Part shown: positions 15,847-24,334 of the stretch, one piece after another | Numbering within the stretch: the stretch's first letter is position 1 | Layout: every line of letters begins with the position of its first letter | Source: Butyrivibrio sp. | GTDB lineage: Bacteria > Bacillota > Clostridia > Lachnospirales > Lachnospiraceae | Direction of reading: 5' to 3' | Length of the DNA: 64,000 bases | NCBI GenBank assembly: GCA_015056655.1 | Contig: SVFV01000010.1 | Coordinates: forward strand, 54,192 to 118,191 | Made by a program: the position numbers and the translations under genes | Notes under the pieces: model-generated | The model's input: only the letters and a program-made list of their open reading frames with translations | Database searches by the model: none | What the model was told of the DNA's origin: nothing

Positions 15847-18251
15847 TGTGCACTCAGGGAGACTTAAGCGAGGGTATTATGCTCAGAAGTGAGGAAATAG
15901 ATCAGCTTACGAAGCTTTCAAATCTTTATTCATTTAGAGAAAAGGCTCAGAAGATAGTTGATGACCAGAAATCAAGGGACAGAGGACTGGTGATCATCTA
16001 TTTTGATGTAGAAAACTTTAAAGCTTACAACGCAAGATACGGCTTCGAGGCTGGAGACAGATTCTTGCAGAATATGGGAAAGAACATCAAGAAAATCTTT
16101 CCGGAACTCATTGTGGCCAGATTCTCCGATGACCACTTTGCAGCACTCACTTATCCTAATGCAGTAGAATCAAGGATAGAGGACCTTCATAGAAGAGTAA
16201 CGGGATACAATCCTGATGCTGAAATCGATATGAGAGCTGGTATCTATGAACTCGAACCAGAGGATATGGATGTCAGCATAGCCTGTGACAGGGCGCGTAT
16301 GGCCTGCAACAGTATCAAGAAGGACTTTGGTAATGTCTACAGGACCTATGACAAGGAAATCGGTAACAGGATCAACCTTGAAAGCTACATTATTCATCAC
16401 ATTGGTGATGCAATCTTAAAGGGATATATTCAGGTTTATTATCAGCCTGTTGTACGTGTTATAAGCGGCAGAGTATGCGGATTCGAGGCTCTTGCCAGAT
16501 GGGTGGATCCTGAGAATGGATTCCTTATGCCGGGTGATTTCATACCGGTTCTTGAGGATGCTCATCTTATCTACAAGCTTGATGCCTTTGTGATCAAGCA
16601 GGTATGTGAGGACATCAGATATTTTCTGGATCAGGGTATGCAGCCGCATCCTGTATCCATTAACCTGTCACGAACAGACTTCCACCAGAGAGATATGTAC
16701 AGGATAGTCAATGATTGCGTGATGACCTATAACATTCCCAAGAGCATGATTCATGTAGAGATCACTGAGAGCGCTTTGGATGATATTACAGATATACTTA
16801 AGGGCACCATCGACAAGTTCAGACGTGGTGGTTATCAGGTATGGATGGATGACTTCGGAAGCGGATACTCTTCCCTTAATCTTTTGAAGGATTATGAGTT
16901 TGATGTTCTGAAGTTTGATATGAAATTCCTTCAGGATTTTGGTTCTAAGCCTAAGGAAACTGCCATTTGGGAAAATGTTATTAACATGGCTGAAGAGATT
17001 GGAATACAGACTCTGGCAGAGGGTGTTGAGACACTTGAAACCTGGGATTTCTTGAAACGTGTAGGCTGTGAAAAGGCTCAGGGATATTTCTTTGGAAGAC
17101 CCATGAGCAGAACTGAGGTTGTAGACTATCTGGATGAGGTTTCTGAGAACATTTCTTTAGGAAAACAGATAGAGAATGAATACAACGAAGAGCTTTCATT
17201 CCTCTCCAAAGAGAACGCATCCAAAATTGTTCTCGATAATGGAGAGCCGGAAGATCATGATGAGCTGGCAAGCTATGAGGAAGAGGTATACATGGCGAAG
17301 TCTCCAATGTATCCGATTCTTGCATCAAGAGCCTTTGCTTCGCTCCTTGAATACACAAGCTATTCTCAGTTCCAGAAGTTCTCGTTCTTTATCGTCGCAG
17401 ACCTGTCATCAGATAAGCTGATGAATCTGCACCTTAGTAAGCCAAGGAAAATTAACGGCAAGGTTTATAACGTGGATGAATCCTATGAATCCATGATAGA
17501 TGATCTGGTTGAGAACACAGTTATAAGTGAAGAAAAGGGCAATGTATCTACCTTCTTTAATAGAGACAGACTGATACTTGCTTATCACAGTGGAATTTCT
17601 TCAGATGAACTTGAGTTCCACAGAATAATAAATGTAAAGACAGCACCCAGATGGACTCACACCATTTATCAGATAATCGAGGAGAGAGGAGCACTTATAG
17701 CTTATTTCCTTTCATTCGATATAGATGAGTACAGAAGGTCAAGGGATCTTGTAAGACAGATGGCTGAGCGCGATGCTCTTACAGGTCTTTACAATAGACA
17801 CACCGCTGTGCCGCTTATCAGAAACAGACTTTACAGGCACAAGGGTGGAAAAGCTGGCATGATCCTCATGGATGTAGATGATTTTAGAGAGATCAATGAC
17901 AGATACGGACATCTTGCAGGCGACGAGGTTCTTAGAAGAATCGCTGCGAGATTAGATGAAGTTTTTGGATTAGATGGCATAGTTTGCCATATTGAACAGG
18001 ATGAATTTTTGATATTCCTTGAAACAGTAGAGGAGTTCGATCTTGAAAAGAGAATCAAGATGTTCTGCGATACCAGATTCGAGGTTAATTTCCAGGGAGA
18101 TCAGATATCATTTACGGTTTCCTGTGGATATGTAGTTCATCCTGATCAGGGAAGAGGATATCACGACCTGTACAGGAAGGCAGATACAGCGCTTTGTACA
18201 GCGAAGGAACATGGAAAAGGTCTTGCTAAGAAGTACTATGATGAGGGTTAA
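15846..18251 (+). CDS. EAL-domain c-di-GMP phosphodiesterase with two degenerate GGDEF domains
   Basis: 801 residues. Domain order: GGDEF-like (about 20-175), EAL (about 185-435), a linker region of unknown fold (about 440-635), and a second GGDEF-like domain (about 640-800). Both GGDEF signatures are broken: RFSDDHF in the first and HIEQDEF in the second. The EAL domain keeps FEALARW (Glu214), INLSR, EITES, MDDFGSGYSS, LKFD, LAEGVET and the QGYFFGRPM end, so it should cut c-di-GMP. The protein has no membrane helix. It is the second gene of a unit with the 64-residue protein, and a hybrid kinase starts 23 bp downstream, suggesting shared signalling. Confidence 0.87.
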   Translation: MCTQGDLSEGIMLRSEEIDQLTKLSNLYSFREKAQKIVDDQKSRDRGLVIIYFDVENFKAYNARYGFEAGDRFLQNMGKNIKKIFPELIVARFSDDHFAALTYPNAVESRIEDLHRRVTGYNPDAEIDMRAGIYELEPEDMDVSIACDRARMACNSIKKDFGNVYRTYDKEIGNRINLESYIIHHIGDAILKGYIQVYYQPVVRVISGRVCGFEALARWVDPENGFLMPGDFIPVLEDAHLIYKLDAFVIKQVCEDIRYFLDQGMQPHPVSINLSRTDFHQRDMYRIVNDCVMTYNIPKSMIHVEITESALDDITDILKGTIDKFRRGGYQVWMDDFGSGYSSLNLLKDYEFDVLKFDMKFLQDFGSKPKETAIWENVINMAEEIGIQTLAEGVETLETWDFLKRVGCEKAQGYFFGRPMSRTEVVDYLDEVSENISLGKQIENEYNEELSFLSKENASKIVLDNGEPEDHDELASYEEEVYMAKSPMYPILASRAFASLLEYTSYSQFQKFSFFIVADLSSDKLMNLHLSKPRKINGKVYNVDESYESMIDDLVENTVISEEKGNVSTFFNRDRLILAYHSGISSDELEFHRIINVKTAPRWTHTIYQIIEERGALIAYFLSFDIDEYRRSRDLVRQMAERDALTGLYNRHTAVPLIRNRLYRHKGGKAGMILMDVDDFREINDRYGHLAGDEVLRRIAARLDEVFGLDGIVCHIEQDEFLIFLETVEEFDLEKRIKMFCDTRFEVNFQGDQISFTVSCGYVVHPDQGRGYHDLYRKADTALCTAKEHGKGLAKKYYDEG

Positions 18252-18274
18252 CTGACTTATCGAGGTCCATAGCC

Positions 18275-21200
18275 ATGAATGATACCAAACAAGTGAGCAT
18301 AATAAGGCACATCACCTTTCTTTTGCTCCTGACGGCTACAACTACATTGACCGTTAAAAACAATATTCATATCGACAACGGGGATGCTATGACGCAGATA
18401 CAGTATGTGTCTGTATATCTGTTCAAGTTTTCCCCTATGTTGATTCTGTCAGCACTTGGTGGGATCATACCGGGTATGGTCTCATGCTTTATTCTGTTCT
18501 TTATAAAAACAGCTGTTAATAAAGAACTTGCATTCACTACAGCTATCTATGTATTAGGGGCTGCTACGGCGCACTATTTTTCCATGACAGGGATGTTTAA
18601 TAAAAAGAGGAAAGCCCTGATTGTTATGGTATTTTATATGGCACTCTACGGCGGAGTCTGGGGCGGTGTTCTTGGAATACTTGCTGGAAGAGGCTTCGAG
18701 GAGTTTATGCCGCAGCGCTTTATCTTCTATTTTTTGAATGAATTTCCAGAGACTTTTATAACAGTAGCTTTCATATATATTTTTTTCAATAAGATGCCAG
18801 ACAAAGTTAAGGCATTGGTCTTTAGTGGAATCTATTACAGAGAAGATATAGATGAAAGAACAAGAAGAATAGCAGATATCAGAAAATCGAGGCTGAGCCT
18901 TGTAATCATAGGAGTTATCGCAGTTCAGGCGACCGCTCTTGGACTTTGTGCTGCTATATATGCGAATACTCTTATACCGTCAATGGTTGTGACGAAGGGT
19001 GGAGAAGAGAATGAGGAAGTTGTTAAGGTTATTGAAAGTATGGACTGGGATAATGTGTATAACACGATTGTCTTAGAGCAGCATGTCAGTAGGATAGAAA
19101 AAACCAGAAATGAGATTGCCGGAGATTTTTACTTTAACAATCAGACTCTCATATTTGATACTAAGCTTATAATGCTCATAATCATAGTTATTGTGCCTAT
19201 GAGCGTGGTGGCGAACCAGTTCGCCCTTAGCAGGATATCAAAACCTATCCAGCTATTGCAAAACTCTATGAAATCCTTCTATGACATGGGACCTGAGGGA
19301 ATGGATCAAAACCTCGCGGAGTTGGAAAAGATAGGCATAAATACGAATGACGAAATTGAGTACCTGTATCGGGCTTTTGTAAAGACAGCAGAGACCATGA
19401 TTGGTTATATAAAAATGATACAGGCCCAGCGTACCCTTGCTGATGAACTAAGGGCTCAGCAGATGGCGAATGAAGCCAAAAACAATTTCCTATCGAGCAT
19501 GTCGCATGAGATAAGAACGCCTATCAATGCCATGCTTGGCTTTAATGAAATGATCATCAGGGAAAGTAAAGACCCTGAGATTACAAAATATGCAACAAAT
19601 GTTAACAGCTCAGGAAAATTACTCCTTGGACTTGTAAATGATATTTTGGATTTCTCCAGAATTGAAGCTGGAAAAACAGAGATAATCCCTGTGGAATATG
19701 ATCTCAGTTCGATGGTGAATGACCTGATCAATACATCCAAGGTCAGGATGAAAGGTAAAAAGCTCGAGCTTAAGACCAATATATCCACTGAGGTGCCCTG
19801 CATACTTATGGGTGATGAAATCCGTATAAAGCAGTGCGCTATGAATATACTTACAAATGCAATCAAGTATACGAATGAAGGATCTGTAACATTAACAATT
19901 GACCATAAGAAGCTTAATGACGAGTACATATCACTGAGAATAGATGTTAAGGATACAGGTATTGGAATCCGCAAACAGGATATGGATAAGCTGTTTAATC
20001 CGTTTGAGCGTATTGAGGAGAGCAGGAACCGGACTGTAGAGGGTACTGGTCTTGGAATGAACATTGTTAAGCAGCTTCTTGCACTTATGGATTCAAGGCT
20101 TCTTGTGAGCAGCGAATATGGAAAGGGAAGTGAATTTTCCTTTGCCGTTAAGCAGAAGGTACTTAATTGGAATCCTATAGGTGATTTTGCAGCAACCTAC
20201 GAAGAGACCCTCATGGGGCAGGATACCTATCAGGAAAGCTTCCATGCACCTGAAGCTAAGATACTTGTAGTTGATGATACGCTGGCTAACCTTACGGTTA
20301 TTCAGGGACTATTGAAGCCAACACAGATAACAGTAGACATAGCAGAAAGTGGCTATGAAGCATTGGATATGGTCTGTGAGAATAAATATAATGTTATTTT
20401 CCTGGATCACAGAATGCCCCAGATGGATGGAATAGAAACCTTGCACGCCATGAAGGAGCTTGAGGAAAATCTCAATAAGGATGTTCCTGTATATGCACTT
20501 ACAGCCAATGTAATAAGCGGTGCAAGAGAGATGTATCTGAAGGAAGGCTTTACTGGATATCTGCCAAAACCAGTTGATTCTGCAAGGTTGGAGGATACAA
20601 TATTGAAGAACCTTCCGGAGGACATTGTTATCCTGCCTGGAGATGAAGACTTTGATGCTCTGATTACGGATCAGGAGATCAGTAGTGATGATCTTGCGGC
20701 AATTCAGATCATGACCAATATTGAAGGAATTGATTTTGATGCCGGATCCAAAAACTGCGGAGGCCCCAGTGCTCTTATGACTGTGGCTACTGATTTTGCA
20801 CTTGCGATTGAATCCAAGTACAAATCAATTGAGGATGCATGGAAGTATAAGGACTTTGAGAATTACACGACCTATGTGCATGGACTAAAGAGCTCTGCGA
20901 GGGTTATTGGTGCCATGGAGCTTTCAAATCTGGCGGCATACCTTGAACAGTGTGGAAACAAGAAGGATGAGGATGAGATAGAAAGACGTACGCCGGAACT
21001 TCTTGAACAGTACAGGGCATATTTAGATTTCCTTGCACCACTTATAGAGGCGCAGGAATCAGATGAAGATGATGTGGATAAGCCTTTGATCGAGGAAGAG
21101 GAACTAAAGGGAGCTTTGGTCAGTCTTAAGGAATTTGTGGAAGGTTCGTATTTTGACAGTGCGGATGATGTAGTTGCCATGATGGACGACTATCGTATGC

Positions 21201-21301
21201 CTGATGATTTTAAGGGAACCTATAGAGAGATTAAGAGACTTTTGTCTGCAGTAGACAGAGATGGACTTCTGAAGATTTTGGAAACTGATGATCAGTCATA
21301 A
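18275..21301 (+). CDS. membrane hybrid histidine kinase with receiver and Hpt domains
   Basis: 1008 residues. About six membrane helices fill residues 15-180 and 205-230, then a short outer loop and a helix near 295-315. A HAMP-like linker leads to HisKA (SSMSHEIRTPINAML, His about 410) and an ATPase with NILTNAIKY, DTGIGI and GTGLGM boxes. A receiver follows, starting ILVVDDT (about 661), with phospho-Asp711 in FLDHRMPQMDG. A C-terminal Hpt domain has His869 in YVHGLKSSARV. All relay residues are present, so it can run a full His-Asp-His relay. No classic DNA-binding output is nearby; the receiver protein 15 bp downstream is the likely target. Confidence 0.9.
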   Translation: MNDTKQVSIIRHITFLLLLTATTTLTVKNNIHIDNGDAMTQIQYVSVYLFKFSPMLILSALGGIIPGMVSCFILFFIKTAVNKELAFTTAIYVLGAATAHYFSMTGMFNKKRKALIVMVFYMALYGGVWGGVLGILAGRGFEEFMPQRFIFYFLNEFPETFITVAFIYIFFNKMPDKVKALVFSGIYYREDIDERTRRIADIRKSRLSLVIIGVIAVQATALGLCAAIYANTLIPSMVVTKGGEENEEVVKVIESMDWDNVYNTIVLEQHVSRIEKTRNEIAGDFYFNNQTLIFDTKLIMLIIIVIVPMSVVANQFALSRISKPIQLLQNSMKSFYDMGPEGMDQNLAELEKIGINTNDEIEYLYRAFVKTAETMIGYIKMIQAQRTLADELRAQQMANEAKNNFLSSMSHEIRTPINAMLGFNEMIIRESKDPEITKYATNVNSSGKLLLGLVNDILDFSRIEAGKTEIIPVEYDLSSMVNDLINTSKVRMKGKKLELKTNISTEVPCILMGDEIRIKQCAMNILTNAIKYTNEGSVTLTIDHKKLNDEYISLRIDVKDTGIGIRKQDMDKLFNPFERIEESRNRTVEGTGLGMNIVKQLLALMDSRLLVSSEYGKGSEFSFAVKQKVLNWNPIGDFAATYEETLMGQDTYQESFHAPEAKILVVDDTLANLTVIQGLLKPTQITVDIAESGYEALDMVCENKYNVIFLDHRMPQMDGIETLHAMKELEENLNKDVPVYALTANVISGAREMYLKEGFTGYLPKPVDSARLEDTILKNLPEDIVILPGDEDFDALITDQEISSDDLAAIQIMTNIEGIDFDAGSKNCGGPSALMTVATDFALAIESKYKSIEDAWKYKDFENYTTYVHGLKSSARVIGAMELSNLAAYLEQCGNKKDEDEIERRTPELLEQYRAYLDFLAPLIEAQESDEDDVDKPLIEEEELKGALVSLKEFVEGSYFDSADDVVAMMDDYRMPDDFKGTYREIKRLLSAVDRDGLLKILETDDQS

Positions 21302-21315
21302 AGGAAGGATGAGCT

Positions 21316-22098
21316 ATGGAAAGAAAAGTGTTACTTATTGGTACACCAAAAAGCTTTATGGTAAATGCTATTGCCAGGGGGCTCGAAAAGGAAGGCTATG
21401 AAGTAGTTCAGTGTGAGTTCACCAGGGAGGCTATTGAAGAGGTAGAGGATAAGCCAAATCTCTATGTTTTATACCTTGGAGAAATTGATACAAGTGATCC
21501 GTTAAGAAATGGTATAGATCCGCTCAAATATCTTAATGAAGCAATCGACAAGGAACATTTTTTCCTCTATGAAGTTGGAAATGGTCCTGAGCTTGAGTAT
21601 GCCTCAACCTTCCTTTCAAAGATAAAGGTAACGGAAACCTACGTCAGGCCTTTAGATGTAAAGGCGCTTGCGGACGACCTTGATGTTGTTGTTAAAAACA
21701 ATGCTATAAGCGAGGATCAGAAGAAAAAGATTCTTGTGGTTGATGATGATGGCACAATGCTTCGAATGATAAAGACCTGGCTTTCTGTAAAATACAGAGT
21801 TTATATGGCAAGCTCCGGGGCTATTGCCTTGAATTTCCTTCAGGGTAATACAGTTGATCTGGTGCTCCTTGATTATATGATGCCCCAGATGGACGGACCG
21901 GAAGTGTTAAAGAATATCAGAATGACCAATGCAATAAGTGCCTTACCGGTAATGTTCCTTACATCAAAAAGCGATAAGGAGAGCGTGGTAACTGCTGCGT
22001 CTCTTAAACCTGAAAAATATCTTTTAAAGACTATGCCAAAGGCAAAACTCATTCGTGCAATAGATGAATTTTTCTATGGCCCTATTGATGATAGGTAA
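21316..22098 (+). CDS. two-domain response regulator without DNA-binding output
   Basis: 260 residues, ATG after GGAAGGATG. The N-terminal half (RKVLLIGTPKSFMVNAIARG) reads as a receiver-like fold lacking the acidic triplet and phospho-Asp. The C-terminal half is a complete receiver: ILVVDDDGTMLRMI, phospho-Asp in LVLLDYMMPQMDGPEV, Thr in FLTSK and Lys in YLLKTMP. It follows the hybrid kinase and Hpt protein in the same unit and is the best candidate for receiving phosphate from that Hpt. Output is probably by protein contact. The shared hairpin at 22108 ends the unit. Confidence 0.85.
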   Translation: MERKVLLIGTPKSFMVNAIARGLEKEGYEVVQCEFTREAIEEVEDKPNLYVLYLGEIDTSDPLRNGIDPLKYLNEAIDKEHFFLYEVGNGPELEYASTFLSKIKVTETYVRPLDVKALADDLDVVVKNNAISEDQKKKILVVDDDGTMLRMIKTWLSVKYRVYMASSGAIALNFLQGNTVDLVLLDYMMPQMDGPEVLKNIRMTNAISALPVMFLTSKSDKESVVTAASLKPEKYLLKTMPKAKLIRAIDEFFYGPIDDR

Positions 22099-22107
22099 AA
22101 TGAAGAA

Positions 22108-22139
22108 CTCCCCGACTTCCTTCCATGGAAATCGGGGAG
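22108..22139. terminator. bidirectional terminator between the receiver gene and pyrF
   Basis: CTCCCCGACTTCC (22108-22120) pairs with GGAAATCGGGGAG (22127-22139) with one mismatch. An A/T-rich stretch follows on both sides, so it can serve both convergent genes. Confidence 0.8.
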
Positions 22140-22174
22140 AAATATTTTAAAGTGATATGTCTAAAAAGCGGAAA

Positions 22175-23098
22175 TTATCTTCCAAGTGCTCCGTTAATAT
22201 CTTCCTTCATATCAATAACAGCTTTTCTTGCAGCATCACCGAGAAGCTCCTTTGAAGGATCGCCATACTTCTCATTTTTCCATGCAGCGATGATTCCTCT
22301 GGAGGAATTAACGATTGCGCCAAGACCATCTTTATCAAAGAAATGAACAAGGTCTGAGCCCTTACCACCCTGTGCGCCATAGCCGGGTACAAGGATGAAA
22401 GCATGAGGCATAATGTCTCTTAAAATCTTGCCCTGTTCAGGATAGGTAGCGCCAACTACTGCACCAACGTTGCTGTATGCGCCATCCATTGAAGCCTGTC
22501 CCCATTCCTCAACAAGTGCTCCTACTGTCTCGTATAAAGGCTTTCCATCAGCTATCTTGTCCTGAAGTTCACCACTGCTGGGGTTTGATGTCTTTACAAG
22601 GACAAAGATTCCCTTGTCAAATTTATTACATACATCGATGAAGGGCTTAACACCATCTGAGCCGAGATAAGGGTTAACTGTAGCGAAGTCTTCATCAAAA
22701 CCATTTACCAGGGTATTTCCAACCTGTGTACCGCCAAGATGAGCGAGTGCGTAGGATTCAGAAGTTGAACCGATATCTCCTCTTTTTACATCACCTATGA
22801 CTATAAGACCTTTTTCGTGACAATAATCTACTGTCTTCTTAAAAGCAATAAGACCAGGAATTCCGAACTGCTCATACATTGCAATCTGAGGCTTAACAGC
22901 GGGAACAAGATCATAAATGTTATCAACGATTTCCTTGTTGAATTCAAAAAAGGCCTGGGCAACTGCCTCTGCTGATTCGCCATGCTCAGCGATAGCCTTA
23001 TCTAAAAGCCTCTTTGGTACGAAATCCACTTTGGGATCAAGACCTACAACAATGGGTGCTTCCGTTCTTTTGATACCTTCAATAAGCTTTTTAACCAT
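22175..23098 (-). CDS. pyrF: orotidine 5'-phosphate decarboxylase (type 2)
   Basis: 307 residues. I start at ATG 23098, which has AAAGGAGAG upstream; the longer frame lacks a site. It catalyses the last step of UMP synthesis. The catalytic block VIGDVKRGDIGSTSESYA is intact, as are VGLDPKVDFVP at the N-terminus and LVPGYGAQGGKGSD near the phosphate site. Length and motif spacing match the longer type 2 enzymes of Clostridia and actinobacteria. It is divergent from pyrE, with a promoter region of about 160 bp between them. Confidence 0.93.
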   Translation of the reverse strand: MVKKLIEGIKRTEAPIVVGLDPKVDFVPKRLLDKAIAEHGESAEAVAQAFFEFNKEIVDNIYDLVPAVKPQIAMYEQFGIPGLIAFKKTVDYCHEKGLIVIGDVKRGDIGSTSESYALAHLGGTQVGNTLVNGFDEDFATVNPYLGSDGVKPFIDVCNKFDKGIFVLVKTSNPSSGELQDKIADGKPLYETVGALVEEWGQASMDGAYSNVGAVVGATYPEQGKILRDIMPHAFILVPGYGAQGGKGSDLVHFFDKDGLGAIVNSSRGIIAAWKNEKYGDPSKELLGDAARKAVIDMKEDINGALGR

Positions 23099-23183
23099 AC
23101 GCTCTCCTTTGGGATAGATGCACATATTTTTTTTACCAGTTATCTAGTATATCCTATTTTCCTATTTTTTTATACTATCTTAA

Positions 23184-23212
23184 TTGTTCAGCATTTCTCT
23201 ATATGTTACAAT
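23184..23212 (+). promoter_or_regulatory. promoter of pyrE
   Basis: TTGTTC (23184-23189), 17 bp, TACAAT (23207-23212), about 47 bp before the pyrE start. No pyrimidine attenuator is evident in the short leader. Confidence 0.6.
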
Positions 23213-23258
23213 TCCTATATATTCGGATACTATATATTTACGGAGGAGTAAGACTGAA

Positions 23259-23951
23259 ATGGAAAGCTACAAGGAAGAGTTTATATCGTTTATGGTGGAC
23301 AGCAATGTCCTTAAGTTTGGGGAGTTTACACTTAAGAGTGGTAGAAAATCCCCGTTTTTTATGAATGCTGGTGCTTATGTTACAGGTGCTCAGCTCAAGA
23401 AGCTTGGTGAGTATTACGCAAGAGCTATTCACGATACCTTTGGACTTGAATTTGATGTACTTTTTGGACCTGCTTACAAAGGAATTCCGCTTTCAGTTGT
23501 TACAGCAGTTGCAATCAGTGAACTTTATGGAAGAGAGATCAGATACTGCTCTAATCGTAAGGAGATAAAGGACCACGGTGATAAGGGAATCCTTCTTGGC
23601 TCCAAGCTTAGAGACGGAGACAGAGTACTTATCATTGAAGATGTTACTACTTCAGGTAAATCAATCGAGGAGACTGTTCCGATTATCAGAGAACAGGCAG
23701 ATGTAGATATAGTTGGACTTATGGTATCCCTTAACAGAATGGAAAAGGGACAGGATTCAGATCAGAGCGCACTTGATGAGATCAAGGAGCGTTATGGCTT
23801 TGAAGCTCAGTCAATTGTAACTATGAAGGAGGTTGTTGAATTCCTCTACAACAGATCAATTGACGGTGAGGTTATTCTGAACAGAGAGACAAAGAAAGCC
23901 ATTGATGAGTATTACAAGGAGTACGGAGCAGCCGGATTAAACTGGGGCTGA
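23259..23951 (+). CDS. pyrE: orotate phosphoribosyltransferase
   Basis: 230 residues. ATG 23259 lies after GGAGGAG; the upstream in-frame TTG at 23184 is part of the promoter. It makes OMP from orotate and PRPP. The PRPP-binding motif RVLIIEDVTTSGKSIEE is intact, and FTLKSGRKSPFFMNAG and FGPAYKGIPLS are the other conserved blocks. The N-terminus and length are normal. It is followed by a small membrane protein 9 bp away and then two hybrid kinases, so its transcript may continue into signalling genes. Confidence 0.94.
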   Translation: MESYKEEFISFMVDSNVLKFGEFTLKSGRKSPFFMNAGAYVTGAQLKKLGEYYARAIHDTFGLEFDVLFGPAYKGIPLSVVTAVAISELYGREIRYCSNRKEIKDHGDKGILLGSKLRDGDRVLIIEDVTTSGKSIEETVPIIREQADVDIVGLMVSLNRMEKGQDSDQSALDEIKERYGFEAQSIVTMKEVVEFLYNRSIDGEVILNRETKKAIDEYYKEYGAAGLNWG

Positions 23952-23960
23952 TGATTTAAT

Positions 23961-24323
23961 ATGGAGGAGCAGAGAAAGTCTAAAAAATTCAGGATCAAGC
24001 TGCCGAAACGAAGAAGAGAAAGATATGTTTTTACGGACAAGAAGCATCCGGAAAAGGGGATTTTGTCAACAGCCTTTGGTGCATTGTCAGTTTGTACAAT
24101 TGCTTACGCTGTATATCTTTCCTTTCTGAATGGGGGGCAGGCAGAAGCGAAATATGCTGCTGCGGTTCTGTTTTGCATATTCTATTCAATAGCGGGACTT
24201 ATTTTGGGGATCATATCCAGAATGGAGAGAGACATATTTACTCTTTTTCCTAATCTGGGAATAGTACTTAATGTACTGGCACTTATATTCATGGGCGTGT
24301 TATTGTTTCTTGCTTTTATATGA
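23961..24323 (+). CDS. small membrane protein (possibly DUF6142-like)
   Basis: 120 residues. A basic N-terminus (residues 1-30, many Arg/Lys) is followed by three hydrophobic helices (about 36-54, 65-84, 96-118) and no catalytic motif. This size and plan fit small Lachnospiraceae membrane proteins annotated as DUF6142, a memory-based guess. It sits 9 bp after pyrE and next to the following kinase gene, suggesting cotranscription. It may help the kinase at the membrane. Function unknown. Confidence 0.6.
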   Translation: MEEQRKSKKFRIKLPKRRRERYVFTDKKHPEKGILSTAFGALSVCTIAYAVYLSFLNGGQAEAKYAAAVLFCIFYSIAGLILGIISRMERDIFTLFPNLGIVLNVLALIFMGVLLFLAFI

Positions 24324-24334
24324 GGGGAGCTGAA

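Noticed and set aside
19456..20064. A 202-codon open frame on the minus strand inside the first hybrid kinase.
   Set aside because: It is a shadow of the kinase coding sequence: rich in Ser/Leu/Ile, no ribosome site, and the plus-strand protein is clearly conserved there.
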